Source: CAWJLE01 sp963843645 (GTDB lineage: Bacteria; Chloroflexota; Anaerolineae; DAOTYC01). From it: DNA of 64,000 bases. A model generated the notes under the pieces. That model worked only from the letters and a program-made list of their open reading frames with translations. It searched no databases and was not told where the DNA came from. Each line of letters starts with the position of its first letter. The first letter of the stretch is position 1. Shown here piece after piece: positions 1-9,128 of the stretch. Location: assembly GCA_963843645.1 (NCBI GenBank), contig CAWJLE010000003.1, positions 1,488,001 to 1,552,000 of the forward strand. Direction: 5' to 3'. The translations under genes were made by a program, and so were the position numbers.

Positions 1-504
1 GTCGTGGCAACCTGCCCGTCCTGCTATCACATGTGGAAACACGTTTACCCGGAGATCGCCGGTGAGGATCTGGGCTTCGAGGTCGTGCACGCCGTCGAGG
101 TGCTGCGTGACCTGGTAGCCGACGGCCGCCTCCATCTGGCGGCGCCGCGTGACGGCATGGTCGTCACCTATCACGATCCCTGCGACCTCGGCCGCAAGGG
201 GGGTATCTACGACGCCCCGCGTCAGGTCCTCGATTCGATCGAGGGCGCCCGCTTCGTCGAGATGTCACAGAACCGCGAGCATGCGCTGTGCTGCGGAGGC
301 GGCGGTGACATGGAAACGCTGGACCCGTCCTTGTTGGCGGAGGTGTCCGCGCGACGGATCGCGCAGGCCGCCGAGGCCGGAGCCAACTACCTGGTCTCGG
401 CGTGTCCCCAGTGCATGCGGACCCTGCAGAAAGCGGCCAAGACCGCCAGACTTCGCATCAAGGTCATGGACCTGACCCAGTTTGTGGAGATGGCCGCGGA
501 GTAA
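1..504 (+). CDS. Fe-S oxidoreductase with CCG domain, C-terminal part (5' end outside window)
   Basis: The reading frame is open from the first base, so the gene begins upstream. The 167 visible residues hold most of one CCG (cysteine-rich, DUF3483-like) domain as found in HdrB/HdrD, GlpC and LutA: a CPSC motif at the start, HDPCDLGRKGGIY, then ALCCGGGG and a final CPQC. In this family paired CCG motifs bind a non-cubane [4Fe-4S] cluster or act at a disulfide site. The motif order closely resembles the C-terminal half of the large oxidoreductase at 11307-14366 (HDSCHMGRAGGIY, HCCGS, CPCC), so the two are paralogous over this region. The electron partner cannot be told from the fragment. Confidence 0.85.
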   Translation, partial: VVATCPSCYHMWKHVYPEIAGEDLGFEVVHAVEVLRDLVADGRLHLAAPRDGMVVTYHDPCDLGRKGGIYDAPRQVLDSIEGARFVEMSQNREHALCCGGGGDMETLDPSLLAEVSARRIAQAAEAGANYLVSACPQCMRTLQKAAKTARLRIKVMDLTQFVEMAAE

Positions 505-645
505 GACGCTGGCTGCGGCCGGTCAAACAGGCGTAGTAAGGTTTGAGAAGTCGTCGCGGAAATCAGAACCCGTGCCCTGAGATAAATCCTCAAGGCCACG
601 GGCCGAGGCGTAGCGACTTTCTCCGCATCGGTTGGTTTGATTTCC

Positions 646-1020
646 TCAGGCCGCCGCAGTCGCCGCACCGGTCATCAGCGACATCACTCGTTCCTCGGTC
701 GCCTCCGCGTGGGTCAGCTCATCCGCGATCCGCCCCCGATACATGACCAGCAACCGGTCGCTCATCGCCAACAGCTCGGGCAACTCTGACGAGATGAGCA
801 TGACCGCGTGTCCGTCGCGGGTCAGCTGATTCAAGAGGTGGTGAATCTCAGCCTTCGAGCCCACGTCGATGCCCCGAGTGGGGTCATCCAGGAGCAGCAC
901 CTTCGGATCGATGGACAGCCACTTCGCCAACACCACCTTCTGCTGATTGCCGCCGCTCAGATTCTGCACGATCTGGCGCTGGCTCGGCGTCGATAATGTC
1001 GACAGTCGACTGGGTTTCAG
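646..1020 (-). pseudogene. Sugar ABC transporter ATP-binding protein remnant (RbsA/MglA/XylG type), N-terminus missing
   Basis: Only about the last 115 residues of a protein that is normally about 500 residues remain. Visible are the TPS..Q.VQNLSGGNQQKV signature region, the Walker B segment VLLLDDPTRGIDVGSKAEI and the ISSELPELLAMSDR switch region, all typical of the second ATPase domain of ribose/galactose-type importers. Similarity stops just before the signature, and the frame then runs without recognisable sequence into the 3' end of the aldolase gene. The usual catalytic DEP is DDP here. No permease or binding-protein gene lies beside it. I read it as the stump of a deleted sugar transporter, consistent with the neighbouring sugar-phosphate aldolase; a misassembly at about 1020 is the alternative. 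Confidence 0.75.
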
Positions 1021-1031
1021 GTGAAGGCTGT

Positions 1032-1053
1032 CCCCCCGCCCTGAGATCGGCGG
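1032..1053 (-). terminator. Hairpin after the aldolase gene
   Basis: CCCCGCC and GGCGGGG pair around an eight-base loop directly downstream of the aldolase stop codon. There is no strong T-run, so it may be a weak terminator or a 3' end stabiliser. Confidence 0.45.
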
Positions 1054-1069
1054 GGTGAACGACGACCAG

Positions 1070-1720
1070 CTAGGCTTTGTAACGCGCGTACAGAGCCTGG
1101 ACTTGCTCTGTGCTGAGGAAATTGACCTGGCCCAGTTGCCGGGCGGTCAGGAAAACCCGCGCGGCCAGCTCCATGGATTCGAGCTGAAACAGGGCGCGCG
1201 TGAGGCTGGGCGCGTAGACTACCGCGCCGTGGTTGGACAGCAGCAGCGAGTTGTGATCCTTGAGGTAAGGAACCACCGAATCGGCAAGCTCCTTCCCACC
1301 TGGGATGGCATACGGCACCAGGGCCATCGGCCCGGTCGCCACCGCCACCTCCGGCAGGAAGACGCTATCCAGCGCAATGCCGGCGACCGCGAAACCCGTC
1401 GCCGTGGGCGGATGGGCGTGGACTACCGCGCGGACGTCAGGCCGGTGGCGATGGATGGCCAGATGCAATTGCATCTCAGAAGACGGCCGGAAGGCGCCAT
1501 ACTGGGAGAGGATCTTGCCCTCGAGGGTCACTTTCAGGATGTGCTCGGGCGTCATGAACCCTTTGCTGACCCCGGTGGGCGTGATCAACAGCTCTTCGTC
1601 ATTGAGCCGAACCGAGATGTTGCCGTCGTTGGCCGCCACCAGGAAGAGATTATACAGCCGCCGGCCCACCTCGACGATCTCTGTCCGGCTCTGCCATTCG
1701 TCCCAACGCTCGTAGATCAT
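1070..1720 (-). CDS. Class II aldolase/adducin family protein (L-fuculose-phosphate aldolase-like)
   Basis: A 216-residue cytoplasmic zinc aldolase of the FucA/AraD family, which cleaves or epimerises sugar phosphates such as L-fuculose 1-phosphate. Visible are the phosphate-binding ANDGNIS near residue 30, the SSEMQLH glutamate near residue 73, the zinc ligands in VHAHPP near residue 93 and SNHGAVVY near residue 155. Length matches FucA (about 215). I chose the ATG at 1720 because AAAGGGAG lies about 9 bases upstream; the frame stays open further upstream but without homology. The adjoining ABC-ATPase stump suggests a former sugar-uptake locus. Substrate (fuculose-P, rhamnulose-P or ribulose-P) cannot be decided from sequence alone. 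Confidence 0.88.
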   Translation of the reverse strand: MIYERWDEWQSRTEIVEVGRRLYNLFLVAANDGNISVRLNDEELLITPTGVSKGFMTPEHILKVTLEGKILSQYGAFRPSSEMQLHLAIHRHRPDVRAVVHAHPPTATGFAVAGIALDSVFLPEVAVATGPMALVPYAIPGGKELADSVVPYLKDHNSLLLSNHGAVVYAPSLTRALFQLESMELAARVFLTARQLGQVNFLSTEQVQALYARYKA

Positions 1721-1970
1721 TTCGAAATCATCTCCCTTTTGTCTGTCATGAATGTTGATTTCATCGACCGGGTTGAAGCGCTCGCAAGTGGGAGCGCCAG
1801 CCATCCCACATGGTGATTCATCATACCGCCGTTCCACGTGAAGCGCAATGCGGCACAGTCGGCAAGCAGTCGCAATCAAGGAAATGCACTCAGACCAGGG
1901 CAATGCATTTGATTGTTGCGCTCGTCCTGGCACTCACACCTCTCTGCCTCGTGCATATTGCGGCGGGCAA

Positions 1971-1979
1971 TGGTATAAT
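1971..1979 (+). promoter_or_regulatory. Extended -10 promoter for the PrsW-like gene
   Basis: TGGTATAAT gives an extended -10 (TGn plus consensus TATAAT) 37 bases before the ATG at 2016. The -35 region is poor, as is usual for extended -10 promoters. Confidence 0.6.
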
Positions 1980-2015
1980 GGACGCAATGAGATAGGGAGA
2001 CATCGCGGCATCATA

Positions 2016-3245
2016 ATGGACGAGACTCCTTCTGTCGGAGACAACCAGATAACTCACCCGCCGGAGCCAGTCTGGCTGAAGGCCGCCAAAGTGCTGACGC
2101 TCGTTGGCGGCGTGCTGGCCGTGATGATTGGTCTCGCGGCCGGGGCCATTTCGCTGCTATTCGCCGTGCTCGCCGCCCGAACGGGCGGCCAGCAGACGCT
2201 GAGCAACGTCACCGCCGGCTTTTCCGTTTTCGTCCTCGGCGTGGCGCTGGGCTCGGCGCTCGTGGTGCAGGCCGTCAATGCGCTCAAGTCGAAGCCCAGC
2301 TCGCGACTTCGGGTGCCCTCACCGGTGTGGTTCCTGCTCGCGTTCGTCGTCGTTCTCGTACTCGGATCGTGGGCCCCGACCGCTGTTCGAGAATCACGGC
2401 TCGTTTTCCCGCTGTTCTATCTGTTCGGCATCCTTCTGCCCATCCTCACGATTCTGGCGGCGGTCCAACGGCGGCTCGAGTCACAGGGTCTTGCCGCGGG
2501 CTGGCGTGACAGCTGGCTTGGCTTATCCACAGGGGCGTTGGTCTCCACAGGCGGCGCGATGCTCCTCGAACTCGGCGCTGTCATCGTGCCGGTGGTGCTG
2601 GCCATCATCCTGTTCGTCGTGTCGCCGGCCGCGGCGGCCCGCTTTCGCGCATGGCTCCCCGTCCTGAACGATCCAAACTGGAGCGCGCAGCCTGCGGAGC
2701 TCGAAGCACTGCTGCTGTCGCCGGTCGTGCTCGGTCTCGCATTCTTCGTTCTGGTCATTGCCGCTCCTTTGATCGAAGAGGCGCTGAAGGCGGTCGGCGT
2801 GGTCCTGCTGATGTTTCGCCGCCCTTCCCCCCGCCAGGCTATCTGGTGGGGGCTGCTCGGCGGTTCGGGCTTCGCTCTCACCGAAGGGCTGCTCAACGGC
2901 AGCCTCAGCCTGGGGCAGATGAGCTGGAGCGCATTGGCGCTCGTGCGGGTGGGCACGACTTTGATGCACTGCACCACCGGGGCGCTGATGGGCTTGGGCT
3001 GGCACCACCTTCTGGCGGATCGGCAAGTCGGCGGCTGGCTGAAGAAGTACGGCCAGGCAGTTCTGCTGCACGCAGTGTGGAACGGCCTGACGTTGGGCCT
3101 GCTCGCCGCGCCGGCCCTGGGCGGGAGTGCCTTGCTTCAAACCACAGCGATGAGCTTCGTCGGCCTGCTCCTGCTGCTGGAGGTGGGCGCCCTGCTGATG
3201 CTGCTCCGGCATCTGACCGGCCCACTTGCCGGTGAAGCAGGCTGA
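2016..3245 (+). CDS. PrsW-family intramembrane protease-like membrane protein
   Basis: A 409-residue polytopic membrane protein with about ten hydrophobic segments after a short soluble N-terminus. The second half carries the PrsW (glutamic-type, M82) motifs in order: IEEALK near residue 254, GFALTEG, HCTTGALMG and HAVWNG. PrsW proteins cleave membrane anchors of anti-sigma factors in Firmicutes; in other phyla the substrate is unknown. The ATG at 2016 is chosen because the extended -10 promoter at 1971-1979 lies inside the upstream open frame, and GGGAGA precedes it. It stands alone ahead of the FetAB-like pair, with no sigma or anti-sigma gene nearby. Confidence 0.78.
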   Translation: MDETPSVGDNQITHPPEPVWLKAAKVLTLVGGVLAVMIGLAAGAISLLFAVLAARTGGQQTLSNVTAGFSVFVLGVALGSALVVQAVNALKSKPSSRLRVPSPVWFLLAFVVVLVLGSWAPTAVRESRLVFPLFYLFGILLPILTILAAVQRRLESQGLAAGWRDSWLGLSTGALVSTGGAMLLELGAVIVPVVLAIILFVVSPAAAARFRAWLPVLNDPNWSAQPAELEALLLSPVVLGLAFFVLVIAAPLIEEALKAVGVVLLMFRRPSPRQAIWWGLLGGSGFALTEGLLNGSLSLGQMSWSALALVRVGTTLMHCTTGALMGLGWHHLLADRQVGGWLKKYGQAVLLHAVWNGLTLGLLAAPALGGSALLQTTAMSFVGLLLLLEVGALLMLLRHLTGPLAGEAG

Positions 3246-3337
3246 TGCGAGCCGGTCCCCGGACGAGTTGCTGAGGGTCGGCCCACAGTATCTCCCGAGG
3301 CCGGTCGATACGATCGCGATTGATTAAATGAGGACCC

Positions 3338-4132
3338 GTGGAACAAGAGAGAGTCATCGAAATCAAGAACCTGTCGCTTCGACGCGGGCAGCAACCCGTT
3401 CTGCACGAAGTATCGATTGACGTCAACAAGGCCGAGATCGTCTGTCTGCTCGGTCCCAGCGGCGGCGGCAAGTCCTCACTGCTCCGCTGCGTGAATCGGC
3501 TCCTGGAACCGGCTCCCGGCACGGTCTTCCTCGACGGACACGACGTGACCAGCGTCGACGTCATCGCTCTCCGCCGTAAGGTCGGCATGCTGCTGCAGAC
3601 GCCGCACTTGTTTCCAGGCACAGTGGCGGACAACGTCGGTTACGGTCCGCATCTGCGTAGCGAGGTTCTGTCGCCGGACCGCATTGCCGAGCTGCTGAGC
3701 ATGGCCGGCCTCGATCCGTCTTACGCGGCACATCCGGCGGATCAGCTTTCCGGCGGCGAGGGCCAGCGCGTCGCGATTGCGCGCGCACTGGCGACCGAAC
3801 CGGAGGTCTTGTTGCTGGACGAGCCCACTTCGGCCCTGGACCCTGCCGCCACCCACCACGTAGAGGACACGATCCTGAGCCTGCAGAAACAGCTGGCACT
3901 GACCGTGCTGTGGGTTTCCCACGACACCACTCAGGCCGCACGCGTCGCCGATCGGGTATACCTCCTGGTCGACGGCACGGTGGCCGATGAGGGCACGCCG
4001 AAACACCTGTTCCGAGAGGGCAGCCGGCACCTCTCGCTTGCTTTCGCACAAGGCCGCCTGAGCAACGACGGGAAAGTACATCCGCCCACCGCGGGCCGGT
4101 CGAACGACGATGGGAGCGCCCGCGATGCCTAG
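3338..4132 (+). CDS. ABC transporter ATP-binding protein, FetA/YbbL-like
   Basis: A 264-residue ABC ATPase with Walker A GPSGGGKSS (residues 39-47), Q-loop near LLQTPHLFPGT, signature LSGGEGQR and Walker B VLLLDEPTSALDP, followed by the switch histidine in WVSHDT. It starts at a GTG (3338) preceded by ATGAGGA. Sequence is of the PstB/FetA type, and the next gene is a clear UPF0014/FetB permease, so the pair should form an exporter like E. coli FetAB, which lowers cellular iron and improves peroxide resistance. The two genes overlap by eight bases, implying translational coupling. Confidence 0.85.
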   Translation: MEQERVIEIKNLSLRRGQQPVLHEVSIDVNKAEIVCLLGPSGGGKSSLLRCVNRLLEPAPGTVFLDGHDVTSVDVIALRRKVGMLLQTPHLFPGTVADNVGYGPHLRSEVLSPDRIAELLSMAGLDPSYAAHPADQLSGGEGQRVAIARALATEPEVLLLDEPTSALDPAATHHVEDTILSLQKQLALTVLWVSHDTTQAARVADRVYLLVDGTVADEGTPKHLFREGSRHLSLAFAQGRLSNDGKVHPPTAGRSNDDGSARDA

Positions 4133-4913
4133 CACTTTCGATATCAGCATTTTCACCGGCCTGCCCCGAATCGGCGCGGCGCTGATCCTGGTCCTGCTGG
4201 CCGCCGCAATCTCCCGCCGGCAGCACATCGACCTGGAAAAGCACATGGTCATTGCGGTCGTCCGCGCCTTCTTTCAACTGATCGCCATCGGCTACGCCCT
4301 GAACCTCGTCTTCGACGCGAGCAACCCGGTCTTCATCGTTCTGATTCTGGTCATCATGATCTCCATCGGCGCATACACCTCGGGCCAGCGCGGCAAGGGC
4401 ATTCCCCACGCCACGGTAGTGGCGCTGCTCTCCATTGCCCTCGGCGCGCTGCTGACGATCGGCCTTCTGGTCGCCCTGGGCATCTTCCTGTTCACGCCCC
4501 GCGACATTATCCCGATCGGCGGGATGGTGGTCGGCAACAGCATGAACGTCTGTTCGCTGGTCATGGGCCGGCTGCGCGACGAAATCAAGACTCAGAAAGG
4601 GTTGATCGAGACGGCGCTGGCGCTGGGGGCCACGCCGCAGCAGGCCATCGCGCCCCACTTGCGCCGGGCGCTGCACAGCGGGATGACGCCCGTCGTCGAT
4701 TCGACCAAGACGATCGGCCTGGTGCAGCTTCCGGGCGCCATGACCGGCATGATCCTGGCCGGAGCCTCACCCCTGCAGGCCGTGCAGCTCCAGATCATCG
4801 TCATGTACATGTTGATCGGTGCAGCCGCGTACACAGGTCTGGCCGCCGCCTACCTGACCTACGGCCAGTTCTTCACCGCTCATCATCAACTGGTGGAAGT
4901 GCCCCAGCAGTGA
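4125..4913 (+). CDS. UPF0014/FetB family ABC permease (iron export)
   Basis: A 262-residue permease with about seven membrane helices. It carries the family landmarks GMVVGNSMN and the cytoplasmic block ETALALGATPQQA with R.ALHSGMTPVVDSTKTIGLVQLPGAMTGMILAG, characteristic of FetB/YbbM. Start at ATG 4125 follows GGGAG with eight-base spacing; an ATG at 4110 in frame would add five residues. It overlaps the ATPase stop codon. With the ATPase it most likely exports iron; proof of metal specificity is not in the sequence. The next gene follows after 31 bases and may be co-transcribed. Confidence 0.87.
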   Translation: MPSTFDISIFTGLPRIGAALILVLLAAAISRRQHIDLEKHMVIAVVRAFFQLIAIGYALNLVFDASNPVFIVLILVIMISIGAYTSGQRGKGIPHATVVALLSIALGALLTIGLLVALGIFLFTPRDIIPIGGMVVGNSMNVCSLVMGRLRDEIKTQKGLIETALALGATPQQAIAPHLRRALHSGMTPVVDSTKTIGLVQLPGAMTGMILAGASPLQAVQLQIIVMYMLIGAAAYTGLAAAYLTYGQFFTAHHQLVEVPQQ

Positions 4914-4944
4914 CGAGACATGCCCCACCAGTGCAGGAGGGAAC

Positions 4945-6702
4945 ATGAGATCCTTACTCGATTGGTCATCACGTCTCTCTCTCGCCCTGCTCTGCCTGCT
5001 CATCGCGGTGTCCCTCAATCCTGCTTCCGCGGCGACTCCCGCCGATGAGATGGGCAAACTCGCGTACATCCAGGACGGCGACGTCTGGGCGCGCAACCTT
5101 CCGGATGGCGAGCCGCGCCGGCTCACCGAAGATGGGAGTCACACGACCCCCCGCTGGTCGCCCTCGGCCCATTGGCTGGCGTCTCGCCAGGGGCAGCAGC
5201 TCTGGTTGACAGGCGATCCTCCGGCGCAGCACTGGGCAATCAATTCGGGCGCCGACGTGGGAGCGTTCTCCTGGTCGCCGACGGAAGACCGGCTGGCGTA
5301 CGTGGCGGCCGGCGAGTTGCGTCTGATCAACGCCGGCGCAGCGGGCGGCGCGGACCCTACCGCCAGCCCCGTCAGCATCCCCGTCGCGGGCCAGGTCTAC
5401 AGGCTCGCCTGGAGCCCGGACGGTCAATGGCTGGCCTACGACGCCACTCAGATTACCGCCGCCGGCGAGCCGCCGCAGCGCACCGCCGGCTTGTGGCGGG
5501 TGCGTTCCAACGGCAGCGGCGTCACTTCAGTGTACTCGATCGGCCCGGAGGCCGACAACGGCCTCGTGCTCGCCGACTGGTCGCCGGACGGCAAGAGCGT
5601 TCTGTTCTGGCCTGACCCCTATTTCTCAGCCTCGATCCTCGCCGACGGTGTGCCACTGCACGCGGTCCCCGCCGAGGGCGGCGAACCGCGTGAGATAGCG
5701 CCGGCGATGTTGCTCCATCCGTCTTTCCTTGCCGCCACTCTCCACGGCGATCGACTGGCGCTCGTCGTCGGCGCCGGCCGCGAGACGTGGACGAACAAGC
5801 GCCTCCTGGTCGTAGACCTCGACACTGACGCGCAGCACATCATCACCAGCCCGGAGACGGCGGTGACGCAGCCCCGCTTCTCACCCGACGGCGAGCGCCT
5901 CGCCTACGTCAGCGCCCCGGATGCCGGGCCCGTGGGCGGTGGTGAGGCGGCCAAGGTCAACGCCGCGCAGCGCCACATCTGGGTGGTACAGGTGAACGGC
6001 TCCGGCCCTCGCCAGTTGACCAATGAAGCACCGTTCCGCGACGAGCGCCCACTCTGGTCGGCGGACGGCACACAGATCCTGTTCGCGCGCATCGATCTGG
6101 AGGGCCGAGCGACGATCTGGCTGGCGCCGGCGGAGGGCGGTCCGGCCCGTCCCGTGGTCGACGAGCTGACTCCAGCTCCGGACTGGTTCGGATACTACGG
6201 TTACATCGATTGGGGCAGCCTCTTCGATTGGTGGCGTGGATCCCCCGACCAGCAGGCACTGGCGCGAGCGGCTGCCGTGGCCGGCTGGCCGACGTATTCC
6301 GACGCTGCATACGGAATCAGTCTCCAGTACCCGGACGGCTGGAAATCACGGGCCGATTACGGTGGGGTCAGATATGAGGGGCCGGATGGCTTCTTCAGCC
6401 TGAACGCGTCGTCCGGCCAGGGCAAGACCCTCGATGCGGTTACCGAGCTCGAGGCGCACCAGCAACTCCAGCCCTATGGCTCCAATCCGGAGATCACCGC
6501 CGTCGAGGTGCAGGGCCGGCCGGCGCGGCTCATCCTGCCGTCGTCCGATCAGTCGCCGGAGATGCAAGGGCAGGCGGCGCTCGTTGTGGAGTACCCTCAG
6601 CCCATCACCCTCGAGGGCGCGCACTATCGATTCCTGATCCTGTATGCCGACCAAAAGCACATTCAGGATATCTCGTCCACCCTCCACTGGCTCACGCCGT
6701 GA
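4945..6702 (+). CDS. Secreted TolB-like beta-propeller protein with C-terminal PsbP/DUF-like domain
   Basis: A 585-residue exported protein. Residues 1-29 form a signal peptide with a hydrophobic core and a cut after ASA. Residues 35-430 contain repeated WSPDG/FSPDGERLAY blades typical of TolB/WD40-like (PD40) propellers. Residues about 445-585 (beginning YSDAAYGISLQYPDGW) form a separate domain resembling the PsbP/MOG1-type fold often seen in such secreted proteins. AGGAGGGA precedes the ATG by a few bases. No catalytic motif is visible, so it may bind protein or sugar ligands on the cell surface. Related propellers occur at 53236 and in the tricorn-like gene at 56151. Confidence 0.75.
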   Translation: MRSLLDWSSRLSLALLCLLIAVSLNPASAATPADEMGKLAYIQDGDVWARNLPDGEPRRLTEDGSHTTPRWSPSAHWLASRQGQQLWLTGDPPAQHWAINSGADVGAFSWSPTEDRLAYVAAGELRLINAGAAGGADPTASPVSIPVAGQVYRLAWSPDGQWLAYDATQITAAGEPPQRTAGLWRVRSNGSGVTSVYSIGPEADNGLVLADWSPDGKSVLFWPDPYFSASILADGVPLHAVPAEGGEPREIAPAMLLHPSFLAATLHGDRLALVVGAGRETWTNKRLLVVDLDTDAQHIITSPETAVTQPRFSPDGERLAYVSAPDAGPVGGGEAAKVNAAQRHIWVVQVNGSGPRQLTNEAPFRDERPLWSADGTQILFARIDLEGRATIWLAPAEGGPARPVVDELTPAPDWFGYYGYIDWGSLFDWWRGSPDQQALARAAAVAGWPTYSDAAYGISLQYPDGWKSRADYGGVRYEGPDGFFSLNASSGQGKTLDAVTELEAHQQLQPYGSNPEITAVEVQGRPARLILPSSDQSPEMQGQAALVVEYPQPITLEGAHYRFLILYADQKHIQDISSTLHWLTP

Positions 6703-6746
6703 TCTCTGCCCAATTCCCCACAAATACACCTCATCGTAGATATTCT

Positions 6747-6775
6747 TTGACAGATGAGTGATTTTGAATTACAAT
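6747..6775 (+). promoter_or_regulatory. Consensus promoter for the EF-G paralogue
   Basis: TTGACA (6747-6752), a 17-base spacer, then TACAAT (6770-6775). Transcription would start near 6782, giving a leader of about 120 bases before the ATG at 6901. I see no known riboswitch in that leader. Confidence 0.85.
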
Positions 6776-6900
6776 GGGGACTCGGCTCGCGGTAGTTGCT
6801 TCGGTTCCAGGTCCCGACACCAAAGTTGCCCTGTGCGAAGACATTGAGGTTGCCGCTTTGCGGCCCCCAGTCATCATTTTTGCCAAGGAGGCGTTTTTTA

Positions 6901-8970
6901 ATGACTGATTTTGCGGTGAAGAATCTACGCAACGTTGCGTTGGTGGGCCACAGCGGCGCCGGCAAGACGTCGCTTGTTGAGGCAATGCTCTTCAACGTGA
7001 AGGCAACTGATCGCATAGGGCGTGTCGCAGACGGCAACACAGTCACCGATTTCGACGCCGAGGAGATCCGGCGCGGTATTTCCGTAAGCCTGGCCATTGC
7101 ACCGGCCGAGTGGAAGGGTACGAAAATAAACCTGCTCGATGCTCCGGGCTACACGGACTTCTTTGGCGAGGTCATCGAGGCTGTTTCGGTGGCGGACTCG
7201 GCGGTGGTCGTCATGGACTCAGTGTCAGGTGTCGAAGTCGGCACTGAGCTCACCTGGAAGAGACTCAACGAACATGAATTGCCGCGCCTGGTCTTCGTGA
7301 ATCGGATGGAGCGTGATAACGCGAATTTCCGGAACGTGATCAAGGCGACGAAAGATCGGTTCGACGTCAACGCCGTTCCAGTGGTCCTGCCCATCGGTGC
7401 AGAGAGCCAGTTTTCCGGCGTGGTCGATCTCGTTTCTATGAAGGCCTTCCTCGGCTCGGACCCCAAGCCGGTCGAAATCCCCGCCGACGTGAAGGCCCAG
7501 GCAGAGGAAGCACGGCAGGAACTGGTCGAGGCCGCCGCTGAAGGCGAAGACGAGCTCATCATGAAATTCCTGGAGGGCGAGGAGCTCAGCAATGACGAGG
7601 TCCGCCGGGGACTGCGGTCAGGGATGCGTAATGGGGTGATCGTACCGGTTTTGTGCGGCTCCGCCATTCAGAATATGGGCATCGCGCCGTTGCTGAACAC
7701 CCTGCTGGAATTCGCGCCGTCGCCCGCGGACCGGCCAATTACCGCGACCGACAAAGCCACGCAGGAAAGCGTCACACTGCAGCCGGAAGCAGAGGGACCG
7801 CTGGTGTGCTTCGTCTTCAAGACGCTGGCCGACCCTTTCATCGGCAAACTGACCTATTTCCGCGTCTATTCTGGTGAGATGCGATCCGACAGCCGCGTGA
7901 TCAACACGCGGACCGGAGAGGAAGAGCGCATCAGCCAGCTCTATTCCGTGCGGGGCAAAGAGCAGACCCAGACGACGAGAGTGGGACCCGGCGACATCGG
8001 TGCGGTGGCCAAGCTCTCCGGAACCGTGACCGGCGACACTCTCGGTGAGAAGGGCCGCCTTGTTGAAGTATCGCCGCTCGTGTTCCCGGAGCCATTCTTC
8101 TCCGTCGCCGTCACCCCAAAGACGAAGGCCGACCTCGACAAACTCGGGAACGGTCTGTCCCGCCTGGTGGAGGAAGATCCCTCCCTGCACGTGTATCGCG
8201 ACCCGGACACGCGTGAAACCATCCTCAGCGGACTGGGTGACACCCACGTGGACGTCGCCATCCGCCGGATGCAGCAGAAGTTCGGGGTCGACATCCTCAC
8301 AGCGGTGCCGAAAGTCCCGTATCGCGAGACCGTGACCCAGGTGAACTCGGCGACGTACCGTCACAAGAAGCAGACGGGTGGCGCCGGCCAGTTCGGCGAA
8401 GTGTCGCTACGCGTCGAGCCTCTCGATCACGGCACCGGGTTCGAGTTCACCAGCGAGGTGTTCGGCGGGGCGATCTCCAGCTCCTTCTATCCTTCGATTG
8501 AAAAGGGCATCAAGTCGGTGCTGGATACCGGCATCATCGCCGGCTATCCGGTCGTGGACGTCAAGGCGATCGTCTTCGACGGCAAGGAACACCCCGTAGA
8601 CTCCAAAGATATCGCTTTCCAGATCGCGGGCCGCGAAGCCTTCAAGCTGGCATTCTCCGGCGCCAAGCCGGTCCTGATGGAGCCGATCATGACCGTGGAC
8701 GTGACCGTGCCCGAGCAGTTCATGGGCGACGTCCTGGGTGATCTCAACACGCGCCGGGCTCGCGTCCAGGGCATGTCGCAGGAAAAGGGCGTCGGCACTG
8801 TGTCGGCCCAGGTCCCGTTGGCGGAGATGCAACGTTATGCCACCGACCTGCGGTCCTTCACCCAGGGGCGCGGGATATTCTCGATGAAGTTCGACCATTA
8901 CGAACAGATGCCATCTCATGCGGCTCAGGCCGTAATCGACGCCGCGAAGAAGGAAGCCGAGAAGGCGTAA
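6901..8970 (+). CDS. Elongation factor G-like protein (FusA2/EF-G-2 type)
   Basis: A 689-residue translational GTPase with the full EF-G domain order: G domain (residues 8-280), domain II, III, IV (near YRETVTQVNSATYRHKKQTGGAGQFGEV) and V. The G motifs differ from canonical EF-G: GHSGAGKTS instead of GHVDHGKT, DAPGYTDF instead of DTPGHVDF, and NRMER instead of NKMDR. These changes define the FusA2-like paralogue group rather than the housekeeping translocase, and Tyr replaces the His needed for normal GTP hydrolysis. The start at 6901 is fixed by AAGGAGG ten bases upstream; the longer open frame from 6796 lies in the leader. A strong hairpin follows the stop codon. Confidence 0.9.
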   Translation: MTDFAVKNLRNVALVGHSGAGKTSLVEAMLFNVKATDRIGRVADGNTVTDFDAEEIRRGISVSLAIAPAEWKGTKINLLDAPGYTDFFGEVIEAVSVADSAVVVMDSVSGVEVGTELTWKRLNEHELPRLVFVNRMERDNANFRNVIKATKDRFDVNAVPVVLPIGAESQFSGVVDLVSMKAFLGSDPKPVEIPADVKAQAEEARQELVEAAAEGEDELIMKFLEGEELSNDEVRRGLRSGMRNGVIVPVLCGSAIQNMGIAPLLNTLLEFAPSPADRPITATDKATQESVTLQPEAEGPLVCFVFKTLADPFIGKLTYFRVYSGEMRSDSRVINTRTGEEERISQLYSVRGKEQTQTTRVGPGDIGAVAKLSGTVTGDTLGEKGRLVEVSPLVFPEPFFSVAVTPKTKADLDKLGNGLSRLVEEDPSLHVYRDPDTRETILSGLGDTHVDVAIRRMQQKFGVDILTAVPKVPYRETVTQVNSATYRHKKQTGGAGQFGEVSLRVEPLDHGTGFEFTSEVFGGAISSSFYPSIEKGIKSVLDTGIIAGYPVVDVKAIVFDGKEHPVDSKDIAFQIAGREAFKLAFSGAKPVLMEPIMTVDVTVPEQFMGDVLGDLNTRRARVQGMSQEKGVGTVSAQVPLAEMQRYATDLRSFTQGRGIFSMKFDHYEQMPSHAAQAVIDAAKKEAEKA

Positions 8971-9040
8971 TCCATTGCGGGTGCTGTTGAGACCGTGTGT
9001 GGAGGAAACGCCAGGGGTGTTCGTTTGCAGGTTAATTCCT

Positions 9041-9076
9041 GCCCGCAATGGCCGCTCAAACGCGGTCATTGCGGGC
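9041..9076 (+). terminator. Strong hairpin after the EF-G paralogue
   Basis: GCCCGCAATGGCCGC and GCGGTCATTGCGGGC form a 15-pair stem (one G-U) with a six-base loop. No T-run follows, but the position 70 bases past the stop and before the next start fits a transcript end. Confidence 0.65.
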
Positions 9077-9128
9077 GTGTTAGTGTCCCCGCCCATTTCC
9101 GTCCACCCAAACGGTTGAGGCCGCTCTC

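Noticed and set aside
1055..1816. Plus-strand 253-codon open frame
   Set aside because: It is antisense to the well-supported class II aldolase.
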